Assembly (NCBI GenBank): GCA_011391275.1
Contig: JAABQW010000263.1
Coordinates: 1 to 45,919 of the forward strand
Source: Betaproteobacteria bacterium
GTDB taxonomy: Bacteria; Pseudomonadota; Gammaproteobacteria; Burkholderiales; Usitatibacteraceae
Reading direction: 5' to 3'
DNA length: 45,919 nucleotides
Shown here in pieces: positions 9,257 through 17,730 of this stretch; position 1 is the stretch's first letter, and each line of letters opens with the position of its first letter. A program made the translations under genes and the position numbers. The notes beneath the pieces are model-generated. The model saw nothing but the letters and a program-made list of their open reading frames with translations. It did no database searches and was not told the DNA's origin.

Positions 9257-10122
9257 AGGCCCTCCTCGCGGTCCTGGCGCTCGCGGCGGCCCTCCCTGCG
9301 CACGCGCAGCTCGACTTCGGACGGATCCTCGACCTGGGACGCAAGGCCGTGGAGGTCGCGCCGAAGATCCAGGAGGCGACGAAGGAGTACACGGTCGAGG
9401 AGGAAGTGGCCCTCGGCGAGGGCATCTCCGCGGGCTTCCTCGGCGCCATCCGGCTGCACCCCGACGAGCGCCTGCAGCGCTACGTGAACCGCGTGGGCCG
9501 CTGGCTCGCCTCGCAGACCGAGCGGGCGGACCTGCCGTGGACCTTCGGCGTGATCGACACCGAGGTCATCAACGCCTTCGCCATGCCCGGCGGCACCGTG
9601 GTCGTCTCGCACGGGCTGGTCAAGCGCCTGGCCAGCGAGGCCGAGCTCGCGGGCGTCCTGGCCCACGAGATCGCGCACGTCCTGAAGAAGCACCAGCTCT
9701 CCGCAATCCAGTCGGACGCGGGCTGGAGCGCCGCGGCCACCGGGGCGAAGGCCGTCGCCGCAGACCAGATCGGGCGCCGTGGCGGGGACGTTCTGGGACT
9801 CAAGTCGCAGCTCGCCAACGCGGGGGTGGACCTCGTGAAGGACGGCCTGTTCCTGCGGCCGCTCGACCGCAGCATGGAATACGAGGCCGACCGCCTCGGC
9901 GTGGTGGTGGCCGCGCGCGGCGGCTACGACCCCTACGGCTTCGTGGCGGTGCTCACCATGCTCGCGCAGGTGAAGCCGGACGAATCCGGCTCGTCCATCA
10001 CCTTTTCGACCCATCCGGCGCCCGCCGACCGCCTCGCGGAACTCGAGAAGGTCATGCCGGATCTCGAGAAGTACGCGAAGCAACCGCAGGTCGAGGGCCG
10101 CTTCCGCCAGAACGTGAAGTGA
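9253..10122 (+). CDS. M48-family metalloprotease, exported
   Basis: A 289-residue zinc peptidase with a signal peptide (ALLAVLALAAALPAHA). The zinc motif HEIAH is at residues 138-142, and the third ligand Glu lies in MEYEADRLG, the arrangement of the M48 (BepA/LoiP/YggG-like) group. The conserved NAFAMPGGTVVVSHGL segment precedes the active site. Family members degrade or assist misfolded outer-membrane proteins in the periplasm. The GTG start overlaps the stop of the SH3 gene, so the pair is coupled. The stop codon abuts a perfect palindrome that probably ends transcription. Confidence 0.93.
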   Translation: MKALLAVLALAAALPAHAQLDFGRILDLGRKAVEVAPKIQEATKEYTVEEEVALGEGISAGFLGAIRLHPDERLQRYVNRVGRWLASQTERADLPWTFGVIDTEVINAFAMPGGTVVVSHGLVKRLASEAELAGVLAHEIAHVLKKHQLSAIQSDAGWSAAATGAKAVAADQIGRRGGDVLGLKSQLANAGVDLVKDGLFLRPLDRSMEYEADRLGVVVAARGGYDPYGFVAVLTMLAQVKPDESGSSITFSTHPAPADRLAELEKVMPDLEKYAKQPQVEGRFRQNVK

Positions 10123-10193
10123 AAAAGGGGTCAGATCCCTTTATTGGGACGGTTCCCGGGAACCGTCCCAATAAAGGGATCTGACCCCTTTTT
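10122..10193. repeat. Perfect 72-bp palindrome (36-bp arms, no spacer), probable bidirectional terminator
   Basis: The left arm (10122-10157) starts AAAAAGGGGTCAGATCCC and ends GGGACGGTTCCC. The right arm (10158-10193) is its exact reverse complement, with the centre between 10157 and 10158. It sits exactly between the convergent M48 and aminotransferase genes and begins in the M48 stop codon. Both outer ends provide A/T tracts, so each strand yields a hairpin followed by T5. The perfection suggests a recently mobilised or actively corrected element rather than an ordinary terminator. No transposase is nearby. Confidence 0.9.
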
Positions 10194-10201
10194 CGTTCGC
10201 C

Positions 10202-11455
10202 CTACTTGAGGTTGGCGACCTTCTTGCGCGCTTCCTGCGCGTGCATCTGCGCGTAGGCGTGATGCGCGGCCGCCTCGGCCTCGCCCACCTGGATCGGCAG
10301 GCCCATGTCCTGGAGCACCGAGCCCAGGGCCGAGAGGCACAGCATCACGTTCTCGGGCTTGCACGAATAGCCCATGATGCCGACCCGCCAGATCTTGCCG
10401 GCGAGCGGCCCCAGCCCCGCGCCGATCTCGAGGTTGAACTCGTTGAGGAGCGTCTTCCGCACCTCCGCCTCGCGGTCGCGCACCGCCTCGGGGATGTGCA
10501 CCGCGTTCATCTGCGGCAGTCGCGCGCCTTCCTTCACCAGGTACTCCAGCCCCATCGCCTCGAGGCCCGCCTTGAGCGCCACGTGGTTCCTCTGGTGGCG
10601 CGCCCAGCTGTTCTCAAGGCCCTCCTCCTTGATGAGGAGCAGCGCCTCGTGCAGCGCGTAGAGGCTGTTGGTCGGTGCCGTGTGGTGATAGGTGCGCGTG
10701 GTGGCGCCCCAGTAGCCCAGGAGCAGGTTCATGTCCATGAACCAGCTGTGGATCTTGTCCTTCCTCGCCTTCACGTGCTCGACCACGCGGTCGTTGAAGG
10801 AGACGGGCGACAGGCCCGGCGTGCAGGAGAGGCACTTCTGGCTGGCGGAATAGACCGCGTCGATCTCCCAGTCGTCGACCATCACCGGCGTGCCGGCGAG
10901 CGAGGTGACCGCGTCCACGATGGTCAGCGCGCCGTGCCTGTGGGCGACGGAGACGAGCGACTTCGCGTCCGACTGCACGCCGGTGGAGGTCTCGGCGTGC
11001 ACGAAGGCGACGACGCGCGCGTCCGGGTTCTTCTTCAGCGCGTCCTCGAGCTTGTCGGGGTCGCAGGGCTCGCCCCAGGCGTCCTCGACCACGACGGCGG
11101 TGCCGCCGGCGCGCTCGACGTTCTCGATCATGCGGCCGCCGAAGACGCCGTTCCTGCACACGACCACCTTGTCGCCGGGCGCCACCATGTTCACGAAGCA
11201 GTACTCCATGCCCACGGAACCCGGGCCGGAAACGGGGAAGGTGAGGGCATTCTTCGTCTGGTAGGCGTAGCGCAGCAGGCTCTTCAGCTCCTCCATCATC
11301 TCGACGAACACGGGGTCGAGGTAGCCGATGGCGGGCAGGCTCATCGCCGCCATCACGCGCGGGTTGATTTCGGAGGGGCCGGGGCCCAGCAGCGTGCGCT
11401 GCGGCGGGTGGAACGAGTGGATCTTCTTGGTGGGCGAGAGGTACTTGAGCGTCAT
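10202..11455 (-). CDS. Class V PLP aminotransferase, alanine-glyoxylate aminotransferase family
   Basis: A 417-residue fold-type I enzyme. LLGPGPSEINPRVM near residue 22 is the phosphate/substrate loop typical of AGT/serine-glyoxylate aminotransferases. Asp181 (IVDAVTSL) would hold the PLP ring nitrogen, and Lys207 in SASQKCLSCTPGL is the Schiff-base lysine. The likely reaction is transfer of an amino group from alanine or serine to glyoxylate, but 2-aminoethylphosphonate or purine-pathway relatives share these motifs, so the substrate is open. ATG 11455 is chosen because AAGGA lies about 9 nt upstream; longer frames cross ttcA. It lies 89 nt after ttcA on the same strand. Confidence 0.88.
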   Translation of the reverse strand: MTLKYLSPTKKIHSFHPPQRTLLGPGPSEINPRVMAAMSLPAIGYLDPVFVEMMEELKSLLRYAYQTKNALTFPVSGPGSVGMEYCFVNMVAPGDKVVVCRNGVFGGRMIENVERAGGTAVVVEDAWGEPCDPDKLEDALKKNPDARVVAFVHAETSTGVQSDAKSLVSVAHRHGALTIVDAVTSLAGTPVMVDDWEIDAVYSASQKCLSCTPGLSPVSFNDRVVEHVKARKDKIHSWFMDMNLLLGYWGATTRTYHHTAPTNSLYALHEALLLIKEEGLENSWARHQRNHVALKAGLEAMGLEYLVKEGARLPQMNAVHIPEAVRDREAEVRKTLLNEFNLEIGAGLGPLAGKIWRVGIMGYSCKPENVMLCLSALGSVLQDMGLPIQVGEAEAAAHHAYAQMHAQEARKKVANLK

Positions 11456-11544
11456 TTCGGGGTCCTTGTTCTTCGGGGCGCCCTGCGGACGCGCCCCGTG
11501 GTTCGATCCTGGCGGGAAGGGCGGAAACTGCCGGGCGGCGGCGG

Positions 11545-12456
11545 TCAACCTCGCCCGGGCGTGAAGCGCACGACCGTCCCCTGCGAGACGTCGGGAAGTT
11601 CGTCCGGGTCGATGGCGGTGTCGCCGTCGGGCTGCGGCGTGCCGTCGGCCACGAGGTTCGCGAAGTCGAAGAGGCTGCGATCCATGAGGTGCGAGGGGGT
11701 CACGCGCGTGAGGGCGCTGAAGATCGAGATGACGCGCCCCGGGTGCTTCCTCTCCCACTCGCGCAGCATCGCCTTCGTCTGCTTCCTCTGCAGGTTTTCC
11801 TGCGAGCCGCACAGGTCGCAGGGGATGATGGGGAACTTGCGGTCCTCGGCGTAGGCCGCGAGGTCCCTCTCCTCGACGTAGGCGAGCGGCCGGATCACCA
11901 CGTGGCGCCCGTCGTCGGAGACGAGCTTGGGCGACATGGCCTTGATCTTGCCGTTGTGGAAGAGGTTGAGGAAGAACGTCTCGAGGATGTCGTCGCGGTG
12001 ATGGCCGAGGGCGATCTTGGTGGCGCCCAGCTCCTTCGCCACGCGGTAGAGGACGCCCCGGCGCAGCCGCGAGCACAGGCTGCACATGGTCTTGCCCTCG
12101 GGGATCACGCGCTTCACCACCGAGTGCGTGTCCTGCACCTCGATGCGGTGCGGGATGCCGCGCGACGACAGGTACTCGGGCAGCACGTGCGCGGGGAAGC
12201 CGGGATGGCGCTGGTCGAGGTTCACGGCGACCACCTCGAACGGCACCGGCGCGCAGTCGCGCAGGTGCACGAGGACGTCCAGGAGGCCGTAGCTGTCCTT
12301 GCCGCCCGACAGGCACACCATGACCCTGTCGCCCGCCTCGATCATCGAGAAGTCGGCGATGGCCTCGCCCACGAGGCGGCGGATGCGCTTCCTGCGCTTG
12401 GCGGCTTCGTAGTCGGTCTTGCGCGGGTCGCGCAGGGGCTGGACGGTGGCGGTCAT
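11545..12456 (-). CDS. ttcA: tRNA 2-thiocytidine(32) synthetase TtcA
   Basis: Thiolates cytidine 32 of certain tRNAs. The 303-residue protein has the PP-loop SGGKDS (residues 50-55), which adenylates the base, and the two CxxC pairs that hold the 4Fe-4S cluster (Cys125/Cys128 in MCSLCS and Cys213/Cys216 in PCDLCG). [20 protein letters not shown] is the family signature. Length matches E. coli TtcA (311). It follows the pteridine reductase by 10 nt on the same strand, so the two are co-transcribed. Confidence 0.97.
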   Translation of the reverse strand: MTATVQPLRDPRKTDYEAAKRRKRIRRLVGEAIADFSMIEAGDRVMVCLSGGKDSYGLLDVLVHLRDCAPVPFEVVAVNLDQRHPGFPAHVLPEYLSSRGIPHRIEVQDTHSVVKRVIPEGKTMCSLCSRLRRGVLYRVAKELGATKIALGHHRDDILETFFLNLFHNGKIKAMSPKLVSDDGRHVVIRPLAYVEERDLAAYAEDRKFPIIPCDLCGSQENLQRKQTKAMLREWERKHPGRVISIFSALTRVTPSHLMDRSLFDFANLVADGTPQPDGDTAIDPDELPDVSQGTVVRFTPGRG

Positions 12457-12466
12457 CGGGTGGCTT

Positions 12467-13207
12467 CTAGAGGGCGATCGAGCGGCCCCCGTCGACGGCC
12501 AGCACCTGGCCGGTCACGAAGGGGGCGTCGAAGAGCAGGTATTTTACCGCGCCGGCGATGTCCTCCGGCGTACCCGTCCGGCGAAGAGGCGTTTGTACCG
12601 TGATCCGCTCCCGCTCGGCGGGCGGGTAGGCGTCGCCGTCGTCGGGCCACAGGATGGCGCCCGGCGAGACGCCGTTGACCCGCACCTCCGGGGCGAGCTC
12701 CACGGCGAGCGCCCGCGTAAGGCCGGCCAGTCCGCTCTTGGCGACCGTGTACGCGAGGAACCCCGGGAGCGGCCGCTCCGCGTGGATGTCCACGATGTTG
12801 ACGATGGCCCCGCGCGTGCGGCGCAGGTGCGCCGCCGCCGCCTGGGAGAGGAAGAGGGGCGCGCGCAGGTTCGTGCCCATGAGGTCGTCCCAGGCGGCGC
12901 CGTCCAGGGACTCGAGGGGTGTGGGGTGGAAGGACGACGCGTTGTTCACGAGGGCATCGAGGCGTCCGAACCGCGACGCCGCCTCCTCGACGAGGCCCGC
13001 CAGGCGCGCGTGGTCGAGGAGGTCCGCCTGGACGATGGCCGTGGTGCCGGGCCGGGCCGCCTCCAGGCCGGCGAGCAGCCCCTCCGCGTCCCCGCGGGAG
13101 CGGTTGCAGTGCACCACCACGCGCGCGCCCGCGGCATGCGCCGCGCGCACGATGGCCGCGCCCACGCGGCGCGCGCCGCCCGTCACCAGAACCACCGGCT
13201 GTTCCAT
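12467..13207 (-). CDS. Pteridine reductase (SDR family)
   Basis: A 246-residue short-chain dehydrogenase. The NADP loop is TGGARRVG (residues 9-16), as in pteridine reductases where the arginines bind the 2'-phosphate. Tyr153 and Lys157 form the YxxxK pair. The usual catalytic serine is replaced by Asp140 ([10 protein letters not shown]), the substitution found in PTR1/FolM-type pteridine reductases and dihydromonapterin reductase. The enzyme would reduce dihydropterins in folate or monapterin metabolism. The start at 13207 gives [11 protein letters not shown]; a TATAGC -10-like element ends 4 nt before the ATG, suggesting a leaderless message. It overlaps the short divergent promoter region of the methyltransferase. 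Confidence 0.88.
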   Translation of the reverse strand: MEQPVVLVTGGARRVGAAIVRAAHAAGARVVVHCNRSRGDAEGLLAGLEAARPGTTAIVQADLLDHARLAGLVEEAASRFGRLDALVNNASSFHPTPLESLDGAAWDDLMGTNLRAPLFLSQAAAAHLRRTRGAIVNIVDIHAERPLPGFLAYTVAKSGLAGLTRALAVELAPEVRVNGVSPGAILWPDDGDAYPPAERERITVQTPLRRTGTPEDIAGAVKYLLFDAPFVTGQVLAVDGGRSIAL

Positions 13208-13310
13208 GATGCTATATTCCCCGGGAATCGCCCCGCCCCGTTCCGAGCGGCGCCAGAGGCGAAAGTGTAGCGAAAACCGCGACCCTTCCCCGACGGCGCC
13301 GCCATTCCCG

Positions 13311-14492
13311 ATGCCTCCCGAGGCCGAATTCTCCCTTCCGTCCCCGCCGCCCGAAGCGGTCTCCCACTCCCACGAGCTGGCCGAGCGCATCGCCAACGTG
13401 ATCGGGGAGGAGGGCGGCTGGATCCCGTTCTCGCGCTTCATGGAGCTTGCGCTCTACGCGCCCGGCTACGGCTACTACGCCGCCGGGTCGCGCAAGATCG
13501 GCGGCGAGGGAGACTTCGTCACCGCGCCGGAGATGACGCCCCTCTTCGCGCGCAGCCTCTCCATGCAGGTGCGCCAGGTGCTCGAGCGCACCGGCGGCGA
13601 CATCCTGGAGCTGGGGCCCGGGACGGGAAGCCTCGCGGTCGACCTCTTCGCCGAGCTCAAGTCGCAGGGGGCGGCGCCGTCGCGCTACCGCCTCCTCGAG
13701 GTGAGCCCGGATCTGCGCGAGCGGCAGCGCGCGCGCATCGCCGAGCGCCTTCCCGGCGACGCCGACCGCTTCGAGTGGCTGGAGGCCCTCCCGGATCGCA
13801 TCGACGGCATCCTCCTCGCGAACGAGGTGCTGGACGTGCTTCCCTGCGCCCTCGTCCACCGCACCGGCGGGGAGATCCTGGAGCGCGGCGTCGTGGTCAC
13901 GGAGGCCGGCTTCGCCTGGGAGGACATGGCGATTCCCGACGGCGAGCTCAAGCGGCGGGCCCGCGGCGTGATCCCTCCCGGCGACTACGACTACCTCACC
14001 GAGGTGAACCTCGCGGCCGAGGCGCTGGTGCGCTCCGTGGCGGCCGCGCTCGGCAACGGCCTCGCCCTCTTCATCGACTACGGGTACGCGCAGAACGAGT
14101 ACTACCACCCGCAGCGCTCGATGGGGACGCTGCGCTGCCATTACCGCCACCGCTTCCACAACGACCCGTTCTTCCTGACCGGGCTGCAGGACATCACCGC
14201 CCACGTCGACTTCACGGCGATGGCTCGCGCCGCCCAGTCCGCGGACGCCGAGATCATGGGCTTCACCACGCAGGCCCACTTCCTGATCTCCTGCGGTCTC
14301 GCGGTCCTCCTGGCCGATGGCGACCCCAACATGACGCTGTCGCGGGTGAAGACCACGAGCGCGGTGCACCGGCTGGTGAGCCCTTCCGAGATGGGGGACC
14401 TCTTCAAGGTGCTGGGCATCGGGCGCGGGGTGGATCCCCCGCTCCTCGGTTTCCAGTCGGCGCGTCCCCTTTCCCTCGGAGTCGGGGAGTAG
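13311..14492 (+). CDS. MidA/NDUFAF7-family SAM-dependent methyltransferase
   Basis: A 393-residue cytoplasmic methyltransferase of the family that includes mitochondrial NDUFAF7. The N-terminal block ends in YYAAGSRKIGGEGDFVTAPE, with the conserved GDFxTAPEMxPLF at about residues 67-79. The SAM-binding loop DILELGPGTGSLAVDL is at about 98-112. NDUFAF7 methylates an arginine of a complex I subunit; the bacterial role is less clear. Pairing with a divergent pteridine reductase gene is common in betaproteobacteria (family knowledge). The ATG at 13311 has no obvious ribosome binding site. Confidence 0.88.
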   Translation: MPPEAEFSLPSPPPEAVSHSHELAERIANVIGEEGGWIPFSRFMELALYAPGYGYYAAGSRKIGGEGDFVTAPEMTPLFARSLSMQVRQVLERTGGDILELGPGTGSLAVDLFAELKSQGAAPSRYRLLEVSPDLRERQRARIAERLPGDADRFEWLEALPDRIDGILLANEVLDVLPCALVHRTGGEILERGVVVTEAGFAWEDMAIPDGELKRRARGVIPPGDYDYLTEVNLAAEALVRSVAAALGNGLALFIDYGYAQNEYYHPQRSMGTLRCHYRHRFHNDPFFLTGLQDITAHVDFTAMARAAQSADAEIMGFTTQAHFLISCGLAVLLADGDPNMTLSRVKTTSAVHRLVSPSEMGDLFKVLGIGRGVDPPLLGFQSARPLSLGVGE

Positions 14493-14507
14493 GCAGGGCC
14501 TTTCGGC

Positions 14508-14513
14508 TAGAAT
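14508..14513 (+). promoter_or_regulatory. -10 hexamer TAGAAT upstream of the TAXI receptor
   Basis: TAGAAT lies 156 nt before the TAXI receptor start, giving a long leader. The leader contains no structure I recognise apart from a doubtful 22-codon frame. Confidence 0.35.
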
Positions 14514-14669
14514 TGGCGCGCCTGCGCCAGTCGGAGACGTCAGCGACAACGCGCGCATGTACCACGGCGGCGGCCAGGAGGCCGTGGCCAAGTTCGCCCA
14601 GGAACCGAAGGCGCCGGGCGACTGACCAACGGCGGGGATTTCCCGTCCACCATGAAGGAGTGAGGAGAC

Positions 14670-15638
14670 ATGAAGAGACTCATCGCAGTGACTGCCGCGC
14701 TGGTTGCGGCATTCGGGCTCGCCACCGCGGGCGCCCAGGAAAAGAAGGCCCGCATCTCGATCGGCACGGGCGGCACGGCAGGCGTCTACTACCCGCTCGG
14801 CGGCGGCCTGGCGGCGGTCCTGTCCAGGTACGTGCCCGGCCTGGATGCCACGGCCGAGGTGACCGCGGGGTCGATCGCCAACCTGCAGCTCATCGGCGGG
14901 GGCAAGTCCGAGGTGGGCTTCACCATGGCCGACGCGGCATGGGATGCGTACAACGGCCTCGACAAGTTCAAGGACAAGAAGGTCGCCCTGCGCACCCTCG
15001 TCGTGTTCTACCCGAACCGCATGCACGTCGTCACGGCGGAAGGCAAGGGCATCGAGAAGATGACCGACCTGAAGGGCAAGCGCGTGGCCACGGGCGCGCC
15101 CGCGTCGGGCACCGAGGTGATGTCGATGCGGCTCATAGAGGCCTTCGGCATGGACCCGAACAAGGACGTGAACCGCGAGCGCCTTTCGCTCGCCGAGTCG
15201 GTGAACGCGCTCAAGGACGGCAAGGTCGACGCGCTCATGTGGGTGGGCGGCGTTCCCACGCCCGGCATCACCGACTTCGCGGCCACGCCCGGCAAGAAGA
15301 TCAAGCTCGTCGACCACGGCGACGGCGCCGATGCGATGCGCAAGAAGTACGGCCCGCTCTACGTGAAGAACCGCATCCTCGCCAACGCCTACCCGGGCGA
15401 GACGCGGGAGACCTCCAACGTCGACGTGTGGAACCTGCTCGTGGTGCCCGAGTCGGCCGACGAGAACCTGGTCTACCAGATCACCAAGACCATGTTCGAG
15501 AAGAAGGACGAGCTGGTGAAGTCGCACAAGGACGCCTCCTTCCTCTCGCTCGACAACCAGCTCACCGGCGGCTCGCCCATCCCGTTCCACCCCGGCGCGC
15601 TGAAGTACTTCAAGGAGCGCGGGCTCAAGGTCAACTGA
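14670..15638 (+). CDS. TAXI-family TRAP transporter solute-binding protein (orphan)
   Basis: A 322-residue periplasmic binding protein with signal peptide (LIAVTAALVAAFGLATAGAQ). The family block ISIGTGGTAGVYYPLGGGLA follows, then SIANLQLIGGGKSEVGFTMAD, both diagnostic of the TAXI group. Such receptors normally feed a fused DctQM permease (TAXI-TRAP) for C4-dicarboxylates, glutamate or related acids. No TRAP permease gene is adjacent, so this is an orphan receptor whose permease must lie elsewhere. A strong GAGGAG precedes the ATG, and a good intrinsic terminator follows the stop. Confidence 0.92.
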   Translation: MKRLIAVTAALVAAFGLATAGAQEKKARISIGTGGTAGVYYPLGGGLAAVLSRYVPGLDATAEVTAGSIANLQLIGGGKSEVGFTMADAAWDAYNGLDKFKDKKVALRTLVVFYPNRMHVVTAEGKGIEKMTDLKGKRVATGAPASGTEVMSMRLIEAFGMDPNKDVNRERLSLAESVNALKDGKVDALMWVGGVPTPGITDFAATPGKKIKLVDHGDGADAMRKKYGPLYVKNRILANAYPGETRETSNVDVWNLLVVPESADENLVYQITKTMFEKKDELVKSHKDASFLSLDNQLTGGSPIPFHPGALKYFKERGLKVN

Positions 15639-15687
15639 CCGGCTCCCGCTTCCGGCCCCCGGGGTGTTCCCGGGGGCAGCTCCCGGG

Positions 15688-15713
15688 AAAGGGCCCGCTC
15701 GCGGGCCCTTTTT
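15688..15713 (+). terminator. Rho-independent terminator of the TAXI receptor gene
   Basis: AAAGGGCCCGC (15688-15698) pairs with GCGGGCCCTTT (15701-15711) across a 2-nt loop and is followed by a run of T. It separates the receptor gene from the phasin promoter. Confidence 0.88.
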
Positions 15714-15773
15714 CATGGGTGCCGCGGGAGAGCGGCGTGCGCAAGTCCTTGATTTTCCGGGCGGTCGAGGAAA

Positions 15774-15787
15774 TTGCTGCAGTGCAA
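15774..15787. promoter_or_regulatory. Putative PhaR operator 1 upstream of the phasin promoter
   Basis: TTGCTGCAGTGCAA contains the inverted repeat TTGC-N6-GCAA around a TGCA core. It lies 20 nt before the -35. The word TTGCTGCANTGCA occurs again, inverted, at 15842-15857. PhaR, the repressor of phasin genes released by PHA granules, binds TGCA-rich palindromes; assignment to PhaR is inference. Confidence 0.55.
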
Positions 15788-15807
15788 TATTTTTTTGCCA
15801 AAACCCC

Positions 15808-15835
15808 TTGACTTGGCTGCTGCGTGGCCTAAAAT
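15808..15835 (+). promoter_or_regulatory. Phasin promoter
   Basis: TTGACT (15808-15813), a 16-nt spacer and TAAAAT (15830-15835) make a near-consensus sigma-70 promoter with start expected at about 15842, inside the downstream TGCA-rich repeat. Confidence 0.8.
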
Positions 15836-15841
15836 GCGTTC

Positions 15842-15857
15842 TTGTGCAGTGCAGCAA
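15842..15857. promoter_or_regulatory. Putative PhaR operator 2 overlapping the transcription start
   Basis: TTGTGCAGTGCAGCAA is, on the other strand, TTGCTGCACTGCACAA, an inverted near-copy of operator 1. It covers about +1 to +16 of the phasin message, a classical repressor position. Confidence 0.55.
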
Positions 15858-15909
15858 TTTGGCTGCCGCAACCGACAACCCCGCAGGACCCTCAGTCAAG
15901 GAGACATCC

Positions 15910-16491
15910 ATGTTCAAGGTCGACCAGTTCAGCCAGTTCAGCGCCGCCAACGAAGCCGCCATCAACCAGTTCGCCCACTTCGCCCAGCTTTCGCTCGCCA
16001 ACCTCGAGAAGTTCGCCGAGATCGGCCTCGACGCCGCCCGCGATTCCGTCGAGCAGGCCACCGCGCACGCCGCGGCCCTCGCCGGCGCGAAGGACGTGCA
16101 CGAAGTCATCGCCATCAACTCCGCCGCCCTCGAGCCGGTCATGAAGCGCGCCTACGCCTACTCGCGCACCGTCTACGAGACCGCCGCCGAGACCAACGCG
16201 GAAGTGAAGAAAGTCCTCGAGAAGCAGACCTCCGACATGAACAAGTCCGCCGTGTCCACCCTGGAAGAGGCGTTCAAGTACGCGCCCGCCGGCTCGGAAG
16301 CCTACGTCGGCAACATGAAGAGCGCCATGGCCGCCGCGCAGAACGCCTACGGCAACCTCGCCGCGATCAACAAGCAGCTCTACGACACCGTCGAGAAGAC
16401 CGTCGAGCAGAACGTCGCGACCGTCCAGTCCGCCGCCAAGGCCCCGAAGGCCGCGAAGGCCCCGGTCCGCAAGGGCGCGAAGCGCCGCTAA
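15910..16491 (+). CDS. phaP: Phasin (PHA granule-associated protein)
   Basis: A 193-residue helical, cytoplasmic protein that coats polyhydroxyalkanoate granules. The N-terminus (FKVDQFSQFSAANEAAINQF) and the amphipathic alanine-rich helices with LSLANLEKFAEIGLDAAR are typical of betaproteobacterial PhaP. The tail is Ala/Lys/Pro-rich (PKAAKAPVRKGAKRR), as often seen in phasins that touch nucleic acid. AAGGAGA sits at the right distance from ATG 15910. A strong promoter flanked by two TGCA palindromes precedes it and a strong terminator follows, so it is a highly expressed, regulated single gene. Confidence 0.94.
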   Translation: MFKVDQFSQFSAANEAAINQFAHFAQLSLANLEKFAEIGLDAARDSVEQATAHAAALAGAKDVHEVIAINSAALEPVMKRAYAYSRTVYETAAETNAEVKKVLEKQTSDMNKSAVSTLEEAFKYAPAGSEAYVGNMKSAMAAAQNAYGNLAAINKQLYDTVEKTVEQNVATVQSAAKAPKAAKAPVRKGAKRR

Positions 16492-16531
16492 GCGCCCGCG
16501 CCCCGCGAGGGGCGTGAAGCGAAGCGATTCC

Positions 16532-16560
16532 GAAGGCCCCCGGCGACCCCGGGGGCCTTC
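16532..16560 (+). terminator. Terminator of the phasin gene
   Basis: GAAGGCCCCCGG (16532-16543) pairs with CCGGGGGCCTTC (16549-16560), a 12-bp stem with a 5-nt loop, followed by GTCTTT. It also faces the 3' end of cca on the minus strand and may serve both. Confidence 0.85.
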
Positions 16561-16601
16561 GTCTTTCCGGGCTGGCTGCGCGGACGGGGGCGGGGAAGCC
16601 C

Positions 16602-17708
16602 TCAGCCCGCCGACAGCGCGTACGCGATCCGCGCCGCGCGTGCCGCGTGGATGGCCGCAGGCACCGACTGGGGATGGTCCCGGGCGAGCGCGGCCGCGTC
16701 GACCTCCAGTGCCGCCGTCCGGGCGGCCATCAGTCGCTCTCGCGGCACCCGCCGGGTGATGCCCCGCGCGCGCAGGTCGCACTCGCACACCTCCATGAGC
16801 CGCTCGAGGCGCTCGGGCCGGCGGAAGGAGTCGGTCCGCTCCAGGAGGGCGAGGAGGGGTTCCGCGCCCAGGGCGCCGGCCCCCTCCACCGCGGCGCGCT
16901 CGCGGGCGGCCAGGCCGGCGAGGTCGCGGCACTCCCCGGGCGCGTTGACGCGCTCGCAAAGGCTCGCCACCGCCTCGGGCGGGAGGCCCGAGGTGAGGCA
17001 GGCGAAGCGCACCGGCAGGCCGAAGGCCGTGCCGGCCTCTAGCCGCGCCGTGACCAGGGCGCCGCCGTCCGGCGCGACCAGCGCCTCGACTTCCGGCAAC
17101 ACGCGCCCCAGTGCCCCGCAGTCGCGCAGCACGGCGAGCAGGCGAGCCGGCCGTGGCTCCTGCAGCCCGCGCGCGATCTCCTGCCACACGCGCTCCGGGA
17201 CCAGGTGGTCGGCCTCGCCGGACTCCACCATCCGGCGCATGAGGGCCAGGGTCTCGGGCGCCACTTCGAAGCCGAACCGGGCGGCGAACCGCGCGACACG
17301 CAGGATCCGGACCGGATCCTCGGCGAATGCCTCGCTCACGTGCCGCAGGATCCCGCGGCGCAGGTCCTCCACGCCGCCGTGGGGGTCCACGAGCACGCCG
17401 TCTTCCGCGCGGGCGATCGCATTGATGGTGAGGTCGCGCCGGCGCAGGTCCTCCTCGAGCGTCACGTCGGGAGAGGCGTGGAAGACGAAGCCGCGATACC
17501 CGGGCGCGGTCTTGCGCTCGGTGCGGGCGAGCGCGTACTCCTCGTGCGTTTCGGGATGCAGGAAGACCGGGAAGTCGGCGCCCACGGCTCGGAACCCCTG
17601 CGCGGCCATCTCGGCCGGCGTGGCGCCCACCACGACCCAGTCGCGGTCGGCCACGGGACGGCCAAGGAGTTCGTCGCGCACGCTGCCGCCGACCGCGTAG
17701 ACCTTCAT
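16602..17708 (-). CDS. cca: CCA tRNA nucleotidyltransferase lacking a recognisable HD domain
   Basis: Adds or repairs the 3' CCA of tRNAs. The class II nucleotidyltransferase head is intact: GGSVRDELLGR at residues 7-17, then DRDWVVVG with the metal-binding Asp21 and Asp23. EEDLRRRDLTINAIA and the RILRVARFAARFGF neck follow. The 368-residue length is shorter than the about 410 of multifunctional gamma/betaproteobacterial Cca. Where E. coli has the HD phosphohydrolase residues (WHPEIDTG and CHDLGKG), this protein reads APDGGALVTAR and CLTSGLP, so the phosphatase site looks deleted. ATG 17708 is preferred over a longer frame because it starts MKVYAVGGSVRD. It lies 22 nt after the GST gene. Confidence 0.93.
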   Translation of the reverse strand: MKVYAVGGSVRDELLGRPVADRDWVVVGATPAEMAAQGFRAVGADFPVFLHPETHEEYALARTERKTAPGYRGFVFHASPDVTLEEDLRRRDLTINAIARAEDGVLVDPHGGVEDLRRGILRHVSEAFAEDPVRILRVARFAARFGFEVAPETLALMRRMVESGEADHLVPERVWQEIARGLQEPRPARLLAVLRDCGALGRVLPEVEALVAPDGGALVTARLEAGTAFGLPVRFACLTSGLPPEAVASLCERVNAPGECRDLAGLAARERAAVEGAGALGAEPLLALLERTDSFRRPERLERLMEVCECDLRARGITRRVPRERLMAARTAALEVDAAALARDHPQSVPAAIHAARAARIAYALSAG

Positions 17709-17730
17709 GGCGCCGTTCCCGGGGCGCCGC

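Noticed and set aside
14557-14625. 22-codon open frame upstream of the TAXI receptor (MYHGGGQEAVAKF...)
   Set aside because: No ribosome binding site, no recognisable family and located in a leader. Kept only as a possible leader peptide or gene remnant.
15808-15822. TTGACTTGGCTGCTG at the phasin promoter as an FNR-type site
   Set aside because: It is the -35 element and has no inverted right half.
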